Assembly (NCBI RefSeq): GCF_003576455.2
Contig: NZ_CP032869.1
Span: 5,952,001-6,016,000, forward strand
Origin: Mucilaginibacter celer
GTDB lineage: Bacteria > Bacteroidota > Bacteroidia > Sphingobacteriales > Sphingobacteriaceae
Length of the DNA stretch: 64,000 nucleotides
Direction of reading: 5' to 3'
Shown: piece after piece, positions 50,472 to 58,690 of the stretch
Layout: each line of letters opens with the position of its first letter
Numbering within the stretch: the first letter of the stretch is position 1
The notes under the pieces: model-generated
Databases searched by the model: none
What the model was told of the DNA's origin: nothing
Seen by the model: the letters and a program-made list of their open reading frames with translations, nothing else
Program-made: the position numbers and the translations under genes

Positions 50472-50972
50472 ATGAAAATTATCACACAAACACCCCGGTT
50501 ACTGATCCGCGAGTTTACGCCTGATGATGAGGAGATATCTGTATTAATGGATGCCGACGAGCGCCTTACCCAATACGTAAAAAAGCGTACACCCCAGGAA
50601 AGTAAACAGGTTTTTAAAGACACCCTGAAGGAATATAAAAACAACACCGGCCTGGGCCGATGGGGTATTTTTAATACGGTAGATAATGATTTTATTGGCG
50701 TTTGCATGCTAAAGCCGAGCGAATACGACCGCAGCCATATCGAACTTGGCTACCGCCTGCACCTCAAATACTGGGGCCAGGGAATTGCCACTGAGCTGGC
50801 CGAAGCTCTGGTAAACTACGGATTAAATAAAATTGGCCTTCATGAAGTTTGCGCCGTTACGCATCCAGACAACGCGGCATCGCAAAAAGTGTTGAAAAAA
50901 GCAGGACTTGTACAGGATGGTACTGTGTTTTGGTACGGTGAGCAAGTGCCGTTTTTTAGGGTGAGGAAGTAA
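50472..50972 (+). CDS. GNAT family N-acetyltransferase (RimJ/RimL type)
   Basis: A 166-residue acetyltransferase beginning MKIITQTPRLLIREFTPDD and containing HIELGYRLHLKYWGQGIATELAEALVNYGL with the acetyl-CoA loop GQGIAT, then HPDNAASQKVLKKAGLVQ, the conserved motif B of the family. Such enzymes N-acetylate proteins or antibiotics; target unknown. It converges with comB, with several repeats in the gap. Confidence 0.9.
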   Translation: MKIITQTPRLLIREFTPDDEEISVLMDADERLTQYVKKRTPQESKQVFKDTLKEYKNNTGLGRWGIFNTVDNDFIGVCMLKPSEYDRSHIELGYRLHLKYWGQGIATELAEALVNYGLNKIGLHEVCAVTHPDNAASQKVLKKAGLVQDGTVFWYGEQVPFFRVRK

Positions 50973-50982
50973 AGAGCAATAA

Positions 50983-51028
50983 CGTTATTGCGAGGAATAA
51001 GTTCCGTTATTTCTCAAGGCGAAATGAC
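50983..51028. repeat. Decayed CATTGCGAGG hairpin copy
   Basis: ACGTTATTGCGAGGAATAAG starts as the family left arm; GTTATTTC then GAAATGAC follow instead of the usual loop and right arm. A short, degenerate copy with a hybrid end. Confidence 0.5.
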
Positions 51029-51079
51029 ATTTATTCGCTTGTAATCCTCCGTTCCTACCCATAACATAATTAAAATTAA

Positions 51080-51180
51080 GGTCATGCTGAACTTGTTTCA
51101 GCACCCCACTCGCTAAGCAACCTTGCTAAGCAAAGCTGGTTACCTGTCCTGTGGGATGCCGAAATAAATTCGGCACGACG
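51080..51180. repeat. Palindromic element, GTCATGCTGAACTTGTTTCAG type
   Basis: About 100 bp. It contains CTGAACTTGTTTCAG and GCCGAAATAAATTCGGC hairpins and a 9-bp direct repeat GCTAAGCAA separated by four bases. It starts with GTCATGCTGA and ends with CGGCACGACG, so the outer ends are weakly complementary. It lies in the convergent gap between the GNAT gene and comB. Confidence 0.6.
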
Positions 51181-51243
51181 GTGGGGAATGCCTTACATCC
51201 TTCAAAGGCCCCGGTTTTTACTTCCTCGCAATCTCGTTTCTTA

Positions 51244-51960
51244 TCAAACCAACTTTACCAACTTCTCTCCCTCCAAAACCGGGATAGCCGTTGTCAAATC
51301 AATCTGTAAACAAAATTCAATATCTTTTTCGATACCCAATTTTTTCAACCGTTCGCCGTGCGAGGTTTTTTTGAGGTATTGATTGATGTCGTTCCTTCCA
51401 ATCCGGAACAGGTCGTTAGCAGCAATGGCGGCATCATCCAAAACAAAACTCTCTTCCTTTAACTGCTCAATTACGGCACCTGCAAAAAGGGTATCCTCCA
51501 GGTTAAAATTATTTTTCCAGCCGGCACACACCAACAGGATGTTTTCATTTTGGGTTTTAAGCCAGTTGCTTAGTGAAGTAAGATTCAGGAATGAACCGAT
51601 CACTATTTTTTTTGCTGCACGCGATAAATGCAATGCATGGGTGCCATTGGTGGTGGTTAACACAATGGTTTTACCCTCAACCTTTTCTTTAGTGTACGAA
51701 AATGGCGAATTACCAAAATCAAACCCGTCCACTACCGATCCGTCGCGCTCGGCGGCGAGTAGGTAATCCAACCCTTTCTCTCTATACGCGGCACACTCCT
51801 CAACCTGTGATACCGGTATAATAGCCTCAGCACCGTTTTCAATACCATAACATATAGATGATGTTGCCCTGAAAATATCTATCACCACTACAATATAATC
51901 TTCCACCTTAAACAGGGGCAATAGTGCAGGGCTTAGGCAAACGTGTAAACTTTTTTTCAT
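51244..51960 (-). CDS. comB: 2-phosphosulfolactate phosphatase (ComB-like)
   Basis: A 238-residue protein matching the ComB family: VVVIDIFRATSSICYGIENGA near the start, LLAAERDGSVVDGFDFGNSPF, TIVLTTTNGTHAL, LLVCAGWKNNFNLEDTLFAG and ENILLV. ComB removes phosphate from 2-phosphosulfolactate, a step in coenzyme M-type sulfonate synthesis; in Bacteroidota the gene is widespread though methanogenesis is absent. No comA, comC or comD is nearby. Confidence 0.88.
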   Translation of the reverse strand: MKKSLHVCLSPALLPLFKVEDYIVVVIDIFRATSSICYGIENGAEAIIPVSQVEECAAYREKGLDYLLAAERDGSVVDGFDFGNSPFSYTKEKVEGKTIVLTTTNGTHALHLSRAAKKIVIGSFLNLTSLSNWLKTQNENILLVCAGWKNNFNLEDTLFAGAVIEQLKEESFVLDDAAIAANDLFRIGRNDINQYLKKTSHGERLKKLGIEKDIEFCLQIDLTTAIPVLEGEKLVKLV

Positions 51961-52050
51961 TGTGATTGGTCATTAGGTCATTGAGTCATCAGGTCATTGG
52001 TTAAGCCGATAAAAAAATGACTTAATGACCAATGACCCGAAAGAAATGAC
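51961..52050. repeat. Word-repeat palindrome (GGTCATT)
   Basis: GGTCATTAGGTCATTGAGTCATCAGGTCATTGG is the left side; the right side carries GACTTAATGACCAATGACC and AATGACC. A long imperfect hairpin fills the whole 90-bp gap between gcvT and comB. No coding potential. Confidence 0.6.
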
Positions 52051-53130
52051 CTACTTATAAAACGGCGGTTTTACAATCTTCGCTTTAATTTTATTATCCC
52101 TGATGCTGATATAAATCTCGGTGCCTTCTTTGGCAAAAGCAGTATCTACATAACCCATACCAATAGCTTTTTGCAACGACGGCGATTGGGTGCCCGAAGT
52201 TACCTTGCCAATGCTGTTACCATCGGCATCAACAATAGCATAATCATGACGGGGGATGCCACGCTCTATCATCTCAAAGCCTACCAGTTTGCGGCTTACA
52301 CCGGCTTGCTTCTGGGCCTGCAGGGCTTCGGCGTTGGTAAACTCCTTGTTAAATTTGGTTACCCAGCCTAAACCGGCTTCAAGCGGTGAAGTGGTATCGT
52401 CAATATCGTTACCGTAAAGGCAGAAACCCATTTCCAAACGTAAAGTATCGCGCGCGCCTAAACCAATCGGTTTGATACCAAACGGTTCGCCGGCCTTAAA
52501 AATGGCATCCCAGATTTGGTCGGCATATTGATTTTCAAAATAGATCTCGAAACCACCTGCACCGGTATAGCCTGTAGCTGATATCAACACGTTATCCACA
52601 CCTGCAAAAGTTCCTTTTTTAAAGGTGTAGTATTCCATCGATACCAGGTCGACCTCGGTAAGGCTTTGCAGTGCTTCGGCAGCTTTGGGCCCCTGGATGG
52701 CCAGCAGCGATGTACGGTCGGATATGTTTTTCATATCTACGCCGCCGGTATTGTACTTGCTGATCCATTCCCAGTCTTTTTCGATGTTCGATGCGTTAAC
52801 TACCAGCATGTAGGTTTTCTCGTCAATGCGGTAAACCAGCAGGTCGTCAACAATACCGCCGTCTTCGTTGGGCAGGCATGAATATTGAACTTTGCCATCG
52901 TATAATTTTGATGCATCGTTGCTGGTAACGCGTTGTATCAGGTCGATTGCGTTTTCGCCCTTCAAAATAAACTCGCCCATGTGGCTTACATCAAAAACGC
53001 CAACGGCTTTGCGTACGGTTTCATGCTCGGCATTGATGCCCGCGTATTGCACAGGCATATTATAACCTGCAAACGGTACCATTTTAGCACCCGCTTTGAT
53101 GTGGGTTTCGGTTAATGCGGTATTCTTCAT
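52051..53130 (-). CDS. gcvT: Aminomethyltransferase, glycine cleavage T protein
   Basis: A 359-residue protein using the internal start 53130 (MKNTALTETHIKAGAKMVPF), which gives the family N-terminus. GcvT transfers the one-carbon unit from GcvH-bound glycine to tetrahydrofolate. Family motifs: MPVQYAGINAEHETVRKAVGVFDVSHMGE, the folate-site SATGYTGAGGFEIYF and the C-terminal GTQSPSLQKAIGMGYV. Full length. Its partner gcvH is 47 kb away in this window and the P protein is not seen. Upstream is enoyl-CoA hydratase, same strand, about 100 bp. Confidence 0.95.
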   Translation of the reverse strand: MKNTALTETHIKAGAKMVPFAGYNMPVQYAGINAEHETVRKAVGVFDVSHMGEFILKGENAIDLIQRVTSNDASKLYDGKVQYSCLPNEDGGIVDDLLVYRIDEKTYMLVVNASNIEKDWEWISKYNTGGVDMKNISDRTSLLAIQGPKAAEALQSLTEVDLVSMEYYTFKKGTFAGVDNVLISATGYTGAGGFEIYFENQYADQIWDAIFKAGEPFGIKPIGLGARDTLRLEMGFCLYGNDIDDTTSPLEAGLGWVTKFNKEFTNAEALQAQKQAGVSRKLVGFEMIERGIPRHDYAIVDADGNSIGKVTSGTQSPSLQKAIGMGYVDTAFAKEGTEIYISIRDNKIKAKIVKPPFYK

Positions 53131-53230
53131 CGTCAACTTAAAATATGGCGGCAAAGGTAATCAATAGCGTCGGTTTTGACCGTTGATTTTTGTGATTGCG
53201 TTGATTTCGCTGATTTTTTTGAATAGAATG

Positions 53231-54013
53231 TTATTTGCCTTTAAAATCAGCTTTCCTTTTTTCTAAGAATGCAGCTACGCCTTCTTTAAAATCTTCGGTG
53301 CCGAAGCATTTGCCAAACTCTTCAATTTCGGTTTCGTAGCCGTTAACGCCATCGGTATAGGCGGCGTTAATGCAGCGGATGGCGGCGGCGAGGGCCTGTG
53401 GTGCGCGGGTTAAAATTTTATTGAGGATCTCTTCTGCTTTAGCTAAAAGCTCGGCGGCGGGGGTAACATGGGTAACTAATCCGTATTGTAAAGCATCGGG
53501 TGCGGTAATCATATCGGCCGTGAGGATCATTTCCATGGCCTTGCCTTTGCCCACCAGTTGGGTAAGGCGCTGGGTGCCACCATAGCCCGGCATTAAGCCT
53601 AAGGTAACCTCGGGCAGGCCCATTTTGGCATTATCAGATGCAATGCGGATATGGCAGGCCATGGCCAGCTCCAGTCCGCCGCCCAGGGCAAAGCCGTTGA
53701 TGGCTGCAATTACGGGTTTGCTGCCATTGGCTATCAGATCAAAAACTTCGGTATGGCCGGTACGTGACAGGTTGGTTCCTCCTTCCACATCCAGATCGGC
53801 AAATTCGCTGATATCGGCACCTGCCACAAATGCCTTTGGCCCGGCACCGGTAATAATAATGCCGCCAACCTCCGGATTGGCAAAGGCATCCGAAAATGCA
53901 GTATGCAGTTCGGCAAGGGTGGCCTTGTTAAGTGCGTTCAGTTTGCTCTCGCGGTTAATGGTGATATAGCGGATGCGGCCATTATCGGCTATTAATAAAT
54001 TCTGAAATTCCAT
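53231..54013 (-). CDS. Enoyl-CoA hydratase/isomerase
   Basis: A 260-residue crotonase-fold enzyme. The oxyanion-hole motif AFVAGADISEF is at about 61-71, and NGFALGGGLELAMACHIRIASDNAKMGLPEVTLGLMPGYGGTQRL follows, with the catalytic Glu in GLPEVT-type context and a second in KGKAMEMILTADMI. Fatty-acid or branched-chain degradation is likely; the substrate is unknown. It is 6 bp downstream of the B12-binding mutase subunit, so the two are coupled. Confidence 0.93.
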   Translation of the reverse strand: MEFQNLLIADNGRIRYITINRESKLNALNKATLAELHTAFSDAFANPEVGGIIITGAGPKAFVAGADISEFADLDVEGGTNLSRTGHTEVFDLIANGSKPVIAAINGFALGGGLELAMACHIRIASDNAKMGLPEVTLGLMPGYGGTQRLTQLVGKGKAMEMILTADMITAPDALQYGLVTHVTPAAELLAKAEEILNKILTRAPQALAAAIRCINAAYTDGVNGYETEIEEFGKCFGTEDFKEGVAAFLEKRKADFKGK

Positions 54014-54019
54014 AGGTAA

Positions 54020-54439
54020 TTAAAAATTGCGGTGTTCATGAACCCAGGCGGTTATATATTTAACTATATCCTGTGTGCTGGTGCCGGGCGGAAAAAGCTC
54101 GCCTACGCCCAGTTTCTGTAGCTCCAGCATATCATCATGAGGGATGATACCTCCGCCGGTAAGCAGCACATCATCCATCTGTTTTTCTTTTATAAGGTTG
54201 ATGATGCGCGGAAAAACCGTCATGTGTGCGCCCGAAAGTATGGAGATGCCGATGGCATCCACATCCTCCTGCAGGGCTGTGTTCACCACCATTTCGGGCG
54301 TTTGGCGCAGGCCGGTGTATATCACCTCCATGCCGGCATCACGCAGGGATGTGGCAATGATGCGTGCGCCGCGGTCATGCCCATCCAGGCCTACTTTGGC
54401 AACTAAAACACGGATTGGTCGGTTAAAGGTATTACTCAT
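54020..54439 (-). CDS. Stand-alone B12-binding subunit of a methylmalonyl-CoA mutase-type enzyme
   Basis: A 139-residue protein that consists only of a cobalamin-binding domain. The DxHxxG motif is Asp19-Gly-His21-Asp-Arg-Gly24 (KVGLDGHDRGARII), followed by SILSGAHM and the GGG-type loop LLTGGGIIPHDD, which hold base-off, His-on B12. The catalytic large subunit is not in the window. Bacteroidota acyl-CoA mutases are often split this way. It is 6 bp upstream of the enoyl-CoA hydratase gene, suggesting a shared acyl-CoA pathway. Confidence 0.88.
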   Translation of the reverse strand: MSNTFNRPIRVLVAKVGLDGHDRGARIIATSLRDAGMEVIYTGLRQTPEMVVNTALQEDVDAIGISILSGAHMTVFPRIINLIKEKQMDDVLLTGGGIIPHDDMLELQKLGVGELFPPGTSTQDIVKYITAWVHEHRNF

Positions 54440-54549
54440 GTATAACCCTTATTGGTTTTTGTAAATGTAGTAAGAAAATTATGGAAGTTGATTGGGGTTT
54501 TGTGTGAGTGTACCGATTGCAAATTTTTTGAATTGTGAATTGTTGGGGG

Positions 54550-54672
54550 TTTTTAGGCACGCAAAGGCGCAAAGCCGCAAAGTTTTTTGATTTGTACATG
54601 TCGGCGATTTTTAAGTGCGCGAAGGAGCAAAGTCGCAAAGTTTTTGTGAGTTTTTGGCGATTTTTAAATGCG
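54550..54672. repeat. Tandem degenerate repeat (CGCAAAGnCGCAAAG)
   Basis: TTTTTAGGCACGCAAAGGCG, then CAAAGCCGCAAAGTTTTTTG, recurs about 60 bp later as TTTTTAAGTGCGCGAAGGAG and CAAAGTCGCAAAGTTTTTG, followed by a third partial copy GGCGATTTTTAAATGCG. Function unknown. Confidence 0.55.
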
Positions 54673-54690
54673 ATACGGCATTTTCCCCTT

Positions 54691-54778
54691 TGTCATGCTG
54701 AGGAACGAAGCATCTTCTTCGCCCTGTATAGCCGCCATGCTTGTTGTAGAAGATCCTTCGCTGTCGCTCAGGGTCACA
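54691..54778. repeat. Dispersed palindrome, TCATGCTGAG type (copy 2)
   Basis: 88 bp. TGTCATGCTGAGGAACGAAG plus CATCTTCTTC pairs with GTAGAAGATCCTTCG plus GCTCAGGGTCACA, with CCCTGTATAGCCGCC in the loop. It is the closest relative of the copy at 15717-15803. Confidence 0.75.
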
Positions 54779-54804
54779 GGCCACCCTCCCAATGTCAAAA
54801 ACAC

Positions 54805-56157
54805 TCATTTTATCCCGGGCAACCTTTTTACCTCTTCCCATAGCGCCTGTTCAGTCTCCGCATTCACATTCACCAAATAAAAAAGCTTGCCACCCTTTGC
54901 GGCGGCCCATCGCCATTCAAACTCGTTAATGGTTTTAAGGCTGCCGTTATCAAACCACCAGGCCGCGTAAATCTTATCTTTTGCTTTGGTTAATATGCCC
55001 GAGTAAACCTGTCGGCCGGCAATAACCTGTTTTTTTATTTTGCCGAAAACATAGCCGCTGCCCTGCCAGCATATCATGGGGTCGTGTTCGGGGGCATAAA
55101 ATGGGGAGGGCTTTACGTATACCAGTTTGCCCGGTTTTTCAAATTTGATTACGCCGCTTTCCAAAACAGTTTTTTGATAGCCGACCAGGCTGATGTTGCT
55201 TTGGTTTTTATCGGCAAGCTGATCGGTGGTTTTAAGGTTGAACGTTACGGATAACAATAAAACGGCGAGTGTAAAATGTAAAAACGGATAACGTAACTGA
55301 TCGGGTACCAGCCGGATGGTATTGTGAAACCGCGGATCGTGGTGTGGCTTTTCGCTTCGTTTTAAAATAAATGACGATAGGCACAATAAAGGCAATACCA
55401 CATACACCAGCAGGCATATAATGCCGGTAATATCATGCATGGGTGCTCCTGCCTCAATTTTAAAAATAACCAGCAGCATAATACGGCAAAGATTGCACGC
55501 TATGTTTAATGCAAATGTGAGCACCAACACAAGCAGTATCCACATCAGGTGCAATTGCTTTGCCGTTTGCCGCTGGTAATGAGCTATCATGAACAAGCCG
55601 ATCATAAATGATGAGGCCAGCATATGCAAGCCGGCGCAGGCCTGATCTACCGAAAATTCGGCACCGTTTAGCTGGATAATATTGCCCGAAGCCTGCGCTT
55701 TTATGTTCATGAAGCCGAGCAGGGTAGCGGCCACCTCGCTCAGCCCGATCCTGAGCGGAAAGCTGAAGGTGCCGCTGATATATTCGAACGCGGGCGAGAT
55801 AAGCAGCGGCAACAGGAACAGCACGGGGCTGATCTTCCCCTTCAAATTTTCAAAAAACAATAAACCTGCAAACAGCAATGCCAAAAACAAGTTTGTTTTA
55901 ACCGGAAAACGGAAGGCGATAACGGCAAACAATAAAGCCGGTACCAGGTACCTGGGCGAAAAGCCGCCGCGCTTCACCTTACAGATATAGGGCAGCAATG
56001 CCAGGCCGAGCAGCATATCGGCATTCCACTTAAAGTAAGTGAGGCATAACTTTATAGCTATACCTGTGTAAATTAACCAGCAGCTGTTAATAACAACCCG
56101 GCTGCCGGTTAATTTAAAAGGTACATACTCCTGCAAATTATAGCTCCGGCTGAACAT
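54805..56157 (-). CDS. xrtN: Exosortase N (XrtN)
   Basis: A 450-residue inner-membrane protein with 8-9 predicted transmembrane helices. The exosortase triad is visible: Cys174 in VDQACAGLHML, Arg225 in ALNIACNLCRIMLL and His241 in GAPMHDITG. Exosortases are transpeptidase-like enzymes that recognise C-terminal PEP-type sorting signals and anchor proteins. Unlike short exosortases it has a periplasmic C-terminal domain (about residues 295-450) that is EpsI-like. Its 5' end overlaps the VIT-domain gene by 20 bp, marking a dedicated pair. The xrtN name is based on the family of the pair, not on a database match. Confidence 0.85.
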   Translation of the reverse strand: MFSRSYNLQEYVPFKLTGSRVVINSCWLIYTGIAIKLCLTYFKWNADMLLGLALLPYICKVKRGGFSPRYLVPALLFAVIAFRFPVKTNLFLALLFAGLLFFENLKGKISPVLFLLPLLISPAFEYISGTFSFPLRIGLSEVAATLLGFMNIKAQASGNIIQLNGAEFSVDQACAGLHMLASSFMIGLFMIAHYQRQTAKQLHLMWILLVLVLTFALNIACNLCRIMLLVIFKIEAGAPMHDITGIICLLVYVVLPLLCLSSFILKRSEKPHHDPRFHNTIRLVPDQLRYPFLHFTLAVLLLSVTFNLKTTDQLADKNQSNISLVGYQKTVLESGVIKFEKPGKLVYVKPSPFYAPEHDPMICWQGSGYVFGKIKKQVIAGRQVYSGILTKAKDKIYAAWWFDNGSLKTINEFEWRWAAAKGGKLFYLVNVNAETEQALWEEVKRLPGIK

Positions 56158-58636
56158 GTTTGTTTTTATAAACTAAAAAGTTAATAACTCCAATCACAAC
56201 CAAAATAAGCAGCCACTCGCCCGGCTCGGGTACTGCGCCGGATGATTTGGCCGAGGCATTTTGCAGGCTGTTTTTATTTTCATCAATCCCGAAGCGCTCA
56301 TAATCCTTTTGCGTTTCCAGCACAATAAGGCTCGAAACCGGAGAGGCGATGAAAGCCTGGTTAGCCTCGGCAATAACATCTGGCTGCACATAGGTTTTAT
56401 CAAAATAATGCGGACCAACCTTTTTCATAATATCGTTATAGGCAAACAGGCGCAGCAAATGATCAGGCGCATTGCCGATTTTCAGGGTGTCGGCAGTTTG
56501 TGCTATCATCAGGCCCGATTGTGCGAGCACCACATGCGTCGAATCTTCCTGCGGATTGTTGAACCGGTTTTTTGCAAGATGGTTTTGCAGGGTTTCCAGG
56601 TCGCCCTCATTATAGATAAACACCCTCATTTCCTTCAGTGCTTTCAAATACGGTGTTAGGTTGGTACCTATATTATAAAGCTGTATGGGTTTGGCTTTGG
56701 GGAGGTAAGTGGTAAGCACTTTCCCAAATTCCGATTCGTTCAGATCGTACAGGTTGGGCGAGGTTTCGGCACATTTAGTGATAAGCAGAGCGGTTTCGGG
56801 GTGCCTGATCTCGTTAACCGGAAACATGCTGAAGTTGAGCTTGCTCATCCGGTTGTATACCTGGTCCCGGTTTTGGTCGGTTAGTTTTTCCAGTTTGCCA
56901 TCGTAATAATATACTTTTTTGTTTTTGATGGCGGGCCAAAGCTCGTCGAGTTCGGAGGCAGTCCATTCGGCATTTAAATCGAGATAGATGCGTTCGGGTG
57001 TAAAAACGGTGGTTTGCGGCTGGTAATCCTTTAGCTGGTAGCCGTTACCCGCAAACGTAAAAGGGGTATTGGCAAGCGGCGGGGCTTTAAACGTGATCTG
57101 CTCATCGGGCCGGTAATTCCTGTCGGCCGTGTAAACACCACTGCTTATTTCATCAAAGCCGGGGAGATCAAGGCTCTCCGGCTTTTTGCTGAACGATACC
57201 TGGATTGCTTCGGTAGCCGCATCCGGCGAAGGGCCATCGAAATAACTGCTTTGATAGGTGAGCATATCACCCCGCTTTAACAGCGGACTGGTTATGCCCA
57301 CCCTGAATTTTCGGTTTTCCTCTGGTGTGCAGGGAAAAATTCGCGCGGTTACGGTATTACCTTCCTGCCAGTGTAATACCGATGGGTCATGTTGTTCAAC
57401 GCCAACAATCTCGTGGTAAGCCGAATCGGCCTTAGCCTTGGTGGTAAGCCTTGATTTTTGCTCCTTGCCATCTATCCACAGCGATAACGAACTCACTACC
57501 GAACCTTCCGGAACATGAAAAGTATAAATAGCTTCTTCATTACCGCGCCAGGTACGCTTTTCGGCATTGTGTACTGTAAGCGTTTTTTCGGTATAGGCCA
57601 GGCGGTATTCGGGGAATATTTTAATATTGGTGATCACGTTGGCTGTGCTCAGCATATCGCCCGTCCAAAGCCGCTCCTGTGCCTGGTGGCGTGAATTGTA
57701 CATAGCCTCCAGTATTTTAATGCGATCGTTTTCGTCAAGGTTGATCTCTCCGCCAAATAAACTGGCTATCACTACAAAAGGATCGTGCTTTTTAGGCTCG
57801 TCAAAAGCGGCGCTGTGCCAGTTACCCCAAAACCAGTTATCGCTCAGGTTCGCGGTTTTATAAACAATATCTGCCTTAATAATTTTTTCGGCCAGGGCAT
57901 TGTGCGGGATATTCTGGGCAATCACCATCCAGGTGGGCAGCTTCCCTTCGGATAAGGTATTGTGATTGATAGCGAGGTTTACCTGTTTGTTAATACTTTT
58001 CCATTGCCAGATAAAAACAGCACATGCCACAAGAGGAATCAAGATCCCGGCTGCAAAAGCCATTTTTAGTGATGGGTTTCCTTTTAAGTTTTGCTTTAAG
58101 GCAATAAAGGTTGCTATGGCCAAACCTGCGGGCACAAAGGCATGAAGCGAAAAGCCCAGTGCAATGGCTCCAAAAATGCCTAAAATGTACATGGATGTAA
58201 GGTAAACGCTGTAATAAATGAACAGCAGCAGGGCAATTCCTAATAAAAAAGACACTGTATGTTTGGCAATAACCCCAAGATCATCCATAAAAACAGAGAG
58301 GATTAACCCTATGGCCGATAGCCAGATTACAACGCAGAGCCAGGTTACCGAGCTGTCAAACACATTTAGGCTGCGGTTAAGTGCAAATGCGCTTACAAAC
58401 CACAATACCAGTAATAATACCCAATAATGCAGGCGCTTAAAGCCTTTAAAAATCACTAAAAAGAAAAATACCAGCGAGGCCAGGTAATTGAGGCAAAAGG
58501 CTCCGAATGCTGTACCTTCAGTAATTTCAAAAAAGCCGGACTCTACTATACAGAAGAATCCGGCGGATATAGTGATGAGGATTAGGCCTGTTTTAATAAT
58601 GTTGTTTTGTGATAGGGTTGCAAGGATGTTTTTCAT
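56138..58636 (-). CDS. XrtN-system VIT domain protein
   Basis: An 832-residue membrane protein and the likely XrtN substrate. Residues 1-220 have about six to seven membrane helices; a VIT (vault/inter-alpha-trypsin) domain lies at about 330-480 (EAIYTFHVPEGSVVSSLSL, RTWRGNEEAIYTF-type start, RKFRVGITSPLL end); later a region with DLNAEWTASELDELWPAI. The C-terminus has a sorting signal: PEP at 803-805 (VPEPGEW), a hydrophobic stretch about 807-823 and a basic end KNKH. It precedes xrtN, overlapping by 20 bp. VIT domains are thought to mediate protein binding; the molecular function is unknown. Confidence 0.87.
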   Translation of the reverse strand: MKNILATLSQNNIIKTGLILITISAGFFCIVESGFFEITEGTAFGAFCLNYLASLVFFFLVIFKGFKRLHYWVLLLVLWFVSAFALNRSLNVFDSSVTWLCVVIWLSAIGLILSVFMDDLGVIAKHTVSFLLGIALLLFIYYSVYLTSMYILGIFGAIALGFSLHAFVPAGLAIATFIALKQNLKGNPSLKMAFAAGILIPLVACAVFIWQWKSINKQVNLAINHNTLSEGKLPTWMVIAQNIPHNALAEKIIKADIVYKTANLSDNWFWGNWHSAAFDEPKKHDPFVVIASLFGGEINLDENDRIKILEAMYNSRHQAQERLWTGDMLSTANVITNIKIFPEYRLAYTEKTLTVHNAEKRTWRGNEEAIYTFHVPEGSVVSSLSLWIDGKEQKSRLTTKAKADSAYHEIVGVEQHDPSVLHWQEGNTVTARIFPCTPEENRKFRVGITSPLLKRGDMLTYQSSYFDGPSPDAATEAIQVSFSKKPESLDLPGFDEISSGVYTADRNYRPDEQITFKAPPLANTPFTFAGNGYQLKDYQPQTTVFTPERIYLDLNAEWTASELDELWPAIKNKKVYYYDGKLEKLTDQNRDQVYNRMSKLNFSMFPVNEIRHPETALLITKCAETSPNLYDLNESEFGKVLTTYLPKAKPIQLYNIGTNLTPYLKALKEMRVFIYNEGDLETLQNHLAKNRFNNPQEDSTHVVLAQSGLMIAQTADTLKIGNAPDHLLRLFAYNDIMKKVGPHYFDKTYVQPDVIAEANQAFIASPVSSLIVLETQKDYERFGIDENKNSLQNASAKSSGAVPEPGEWLLILVVIGVINFLVYKNKHVQPEL

Positions 58637-58657
58637 TGTTTTTTATTTTTAAAAAGT

Positions 58658-58674
58658 ACTTTGTATTCCAAAGT
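58658..58674 (-). promoter_or_regulatory. Palindromic site upstream of the XrtN operon
   Basis: ACTTTG (58658-58663), five bases, CAAAGT (58669-58674); flanked by AAAGTACT, so a 10-bp palindrome AAAGTACTTT overlaps the left half. It lies 22-38 bp upstream of the VIT-protein start. The identical ACTTTG-N5-CAAAGT site with the same AAAGT flank is found before the 205-residue membrane protein start at 59607. Confidence 0.6.
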
Positions 58675-58690
58675 TTATGGATAAAAAAAA

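Larger units (their letters stand above)
54440..54804. other. 365-bp gap with repeats, no gene
   Basis: Between the mutase subunit and exosortase N genes. It holds a degenerate two-copy repeat of the word GGCGCAAAGCCGCAAAGTTTTT at about 54555-54645 and one hairpin-family copy at 54691-54778. No convincing ORF is present; overlapping short frames are shadows. Confidence 0.6.
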
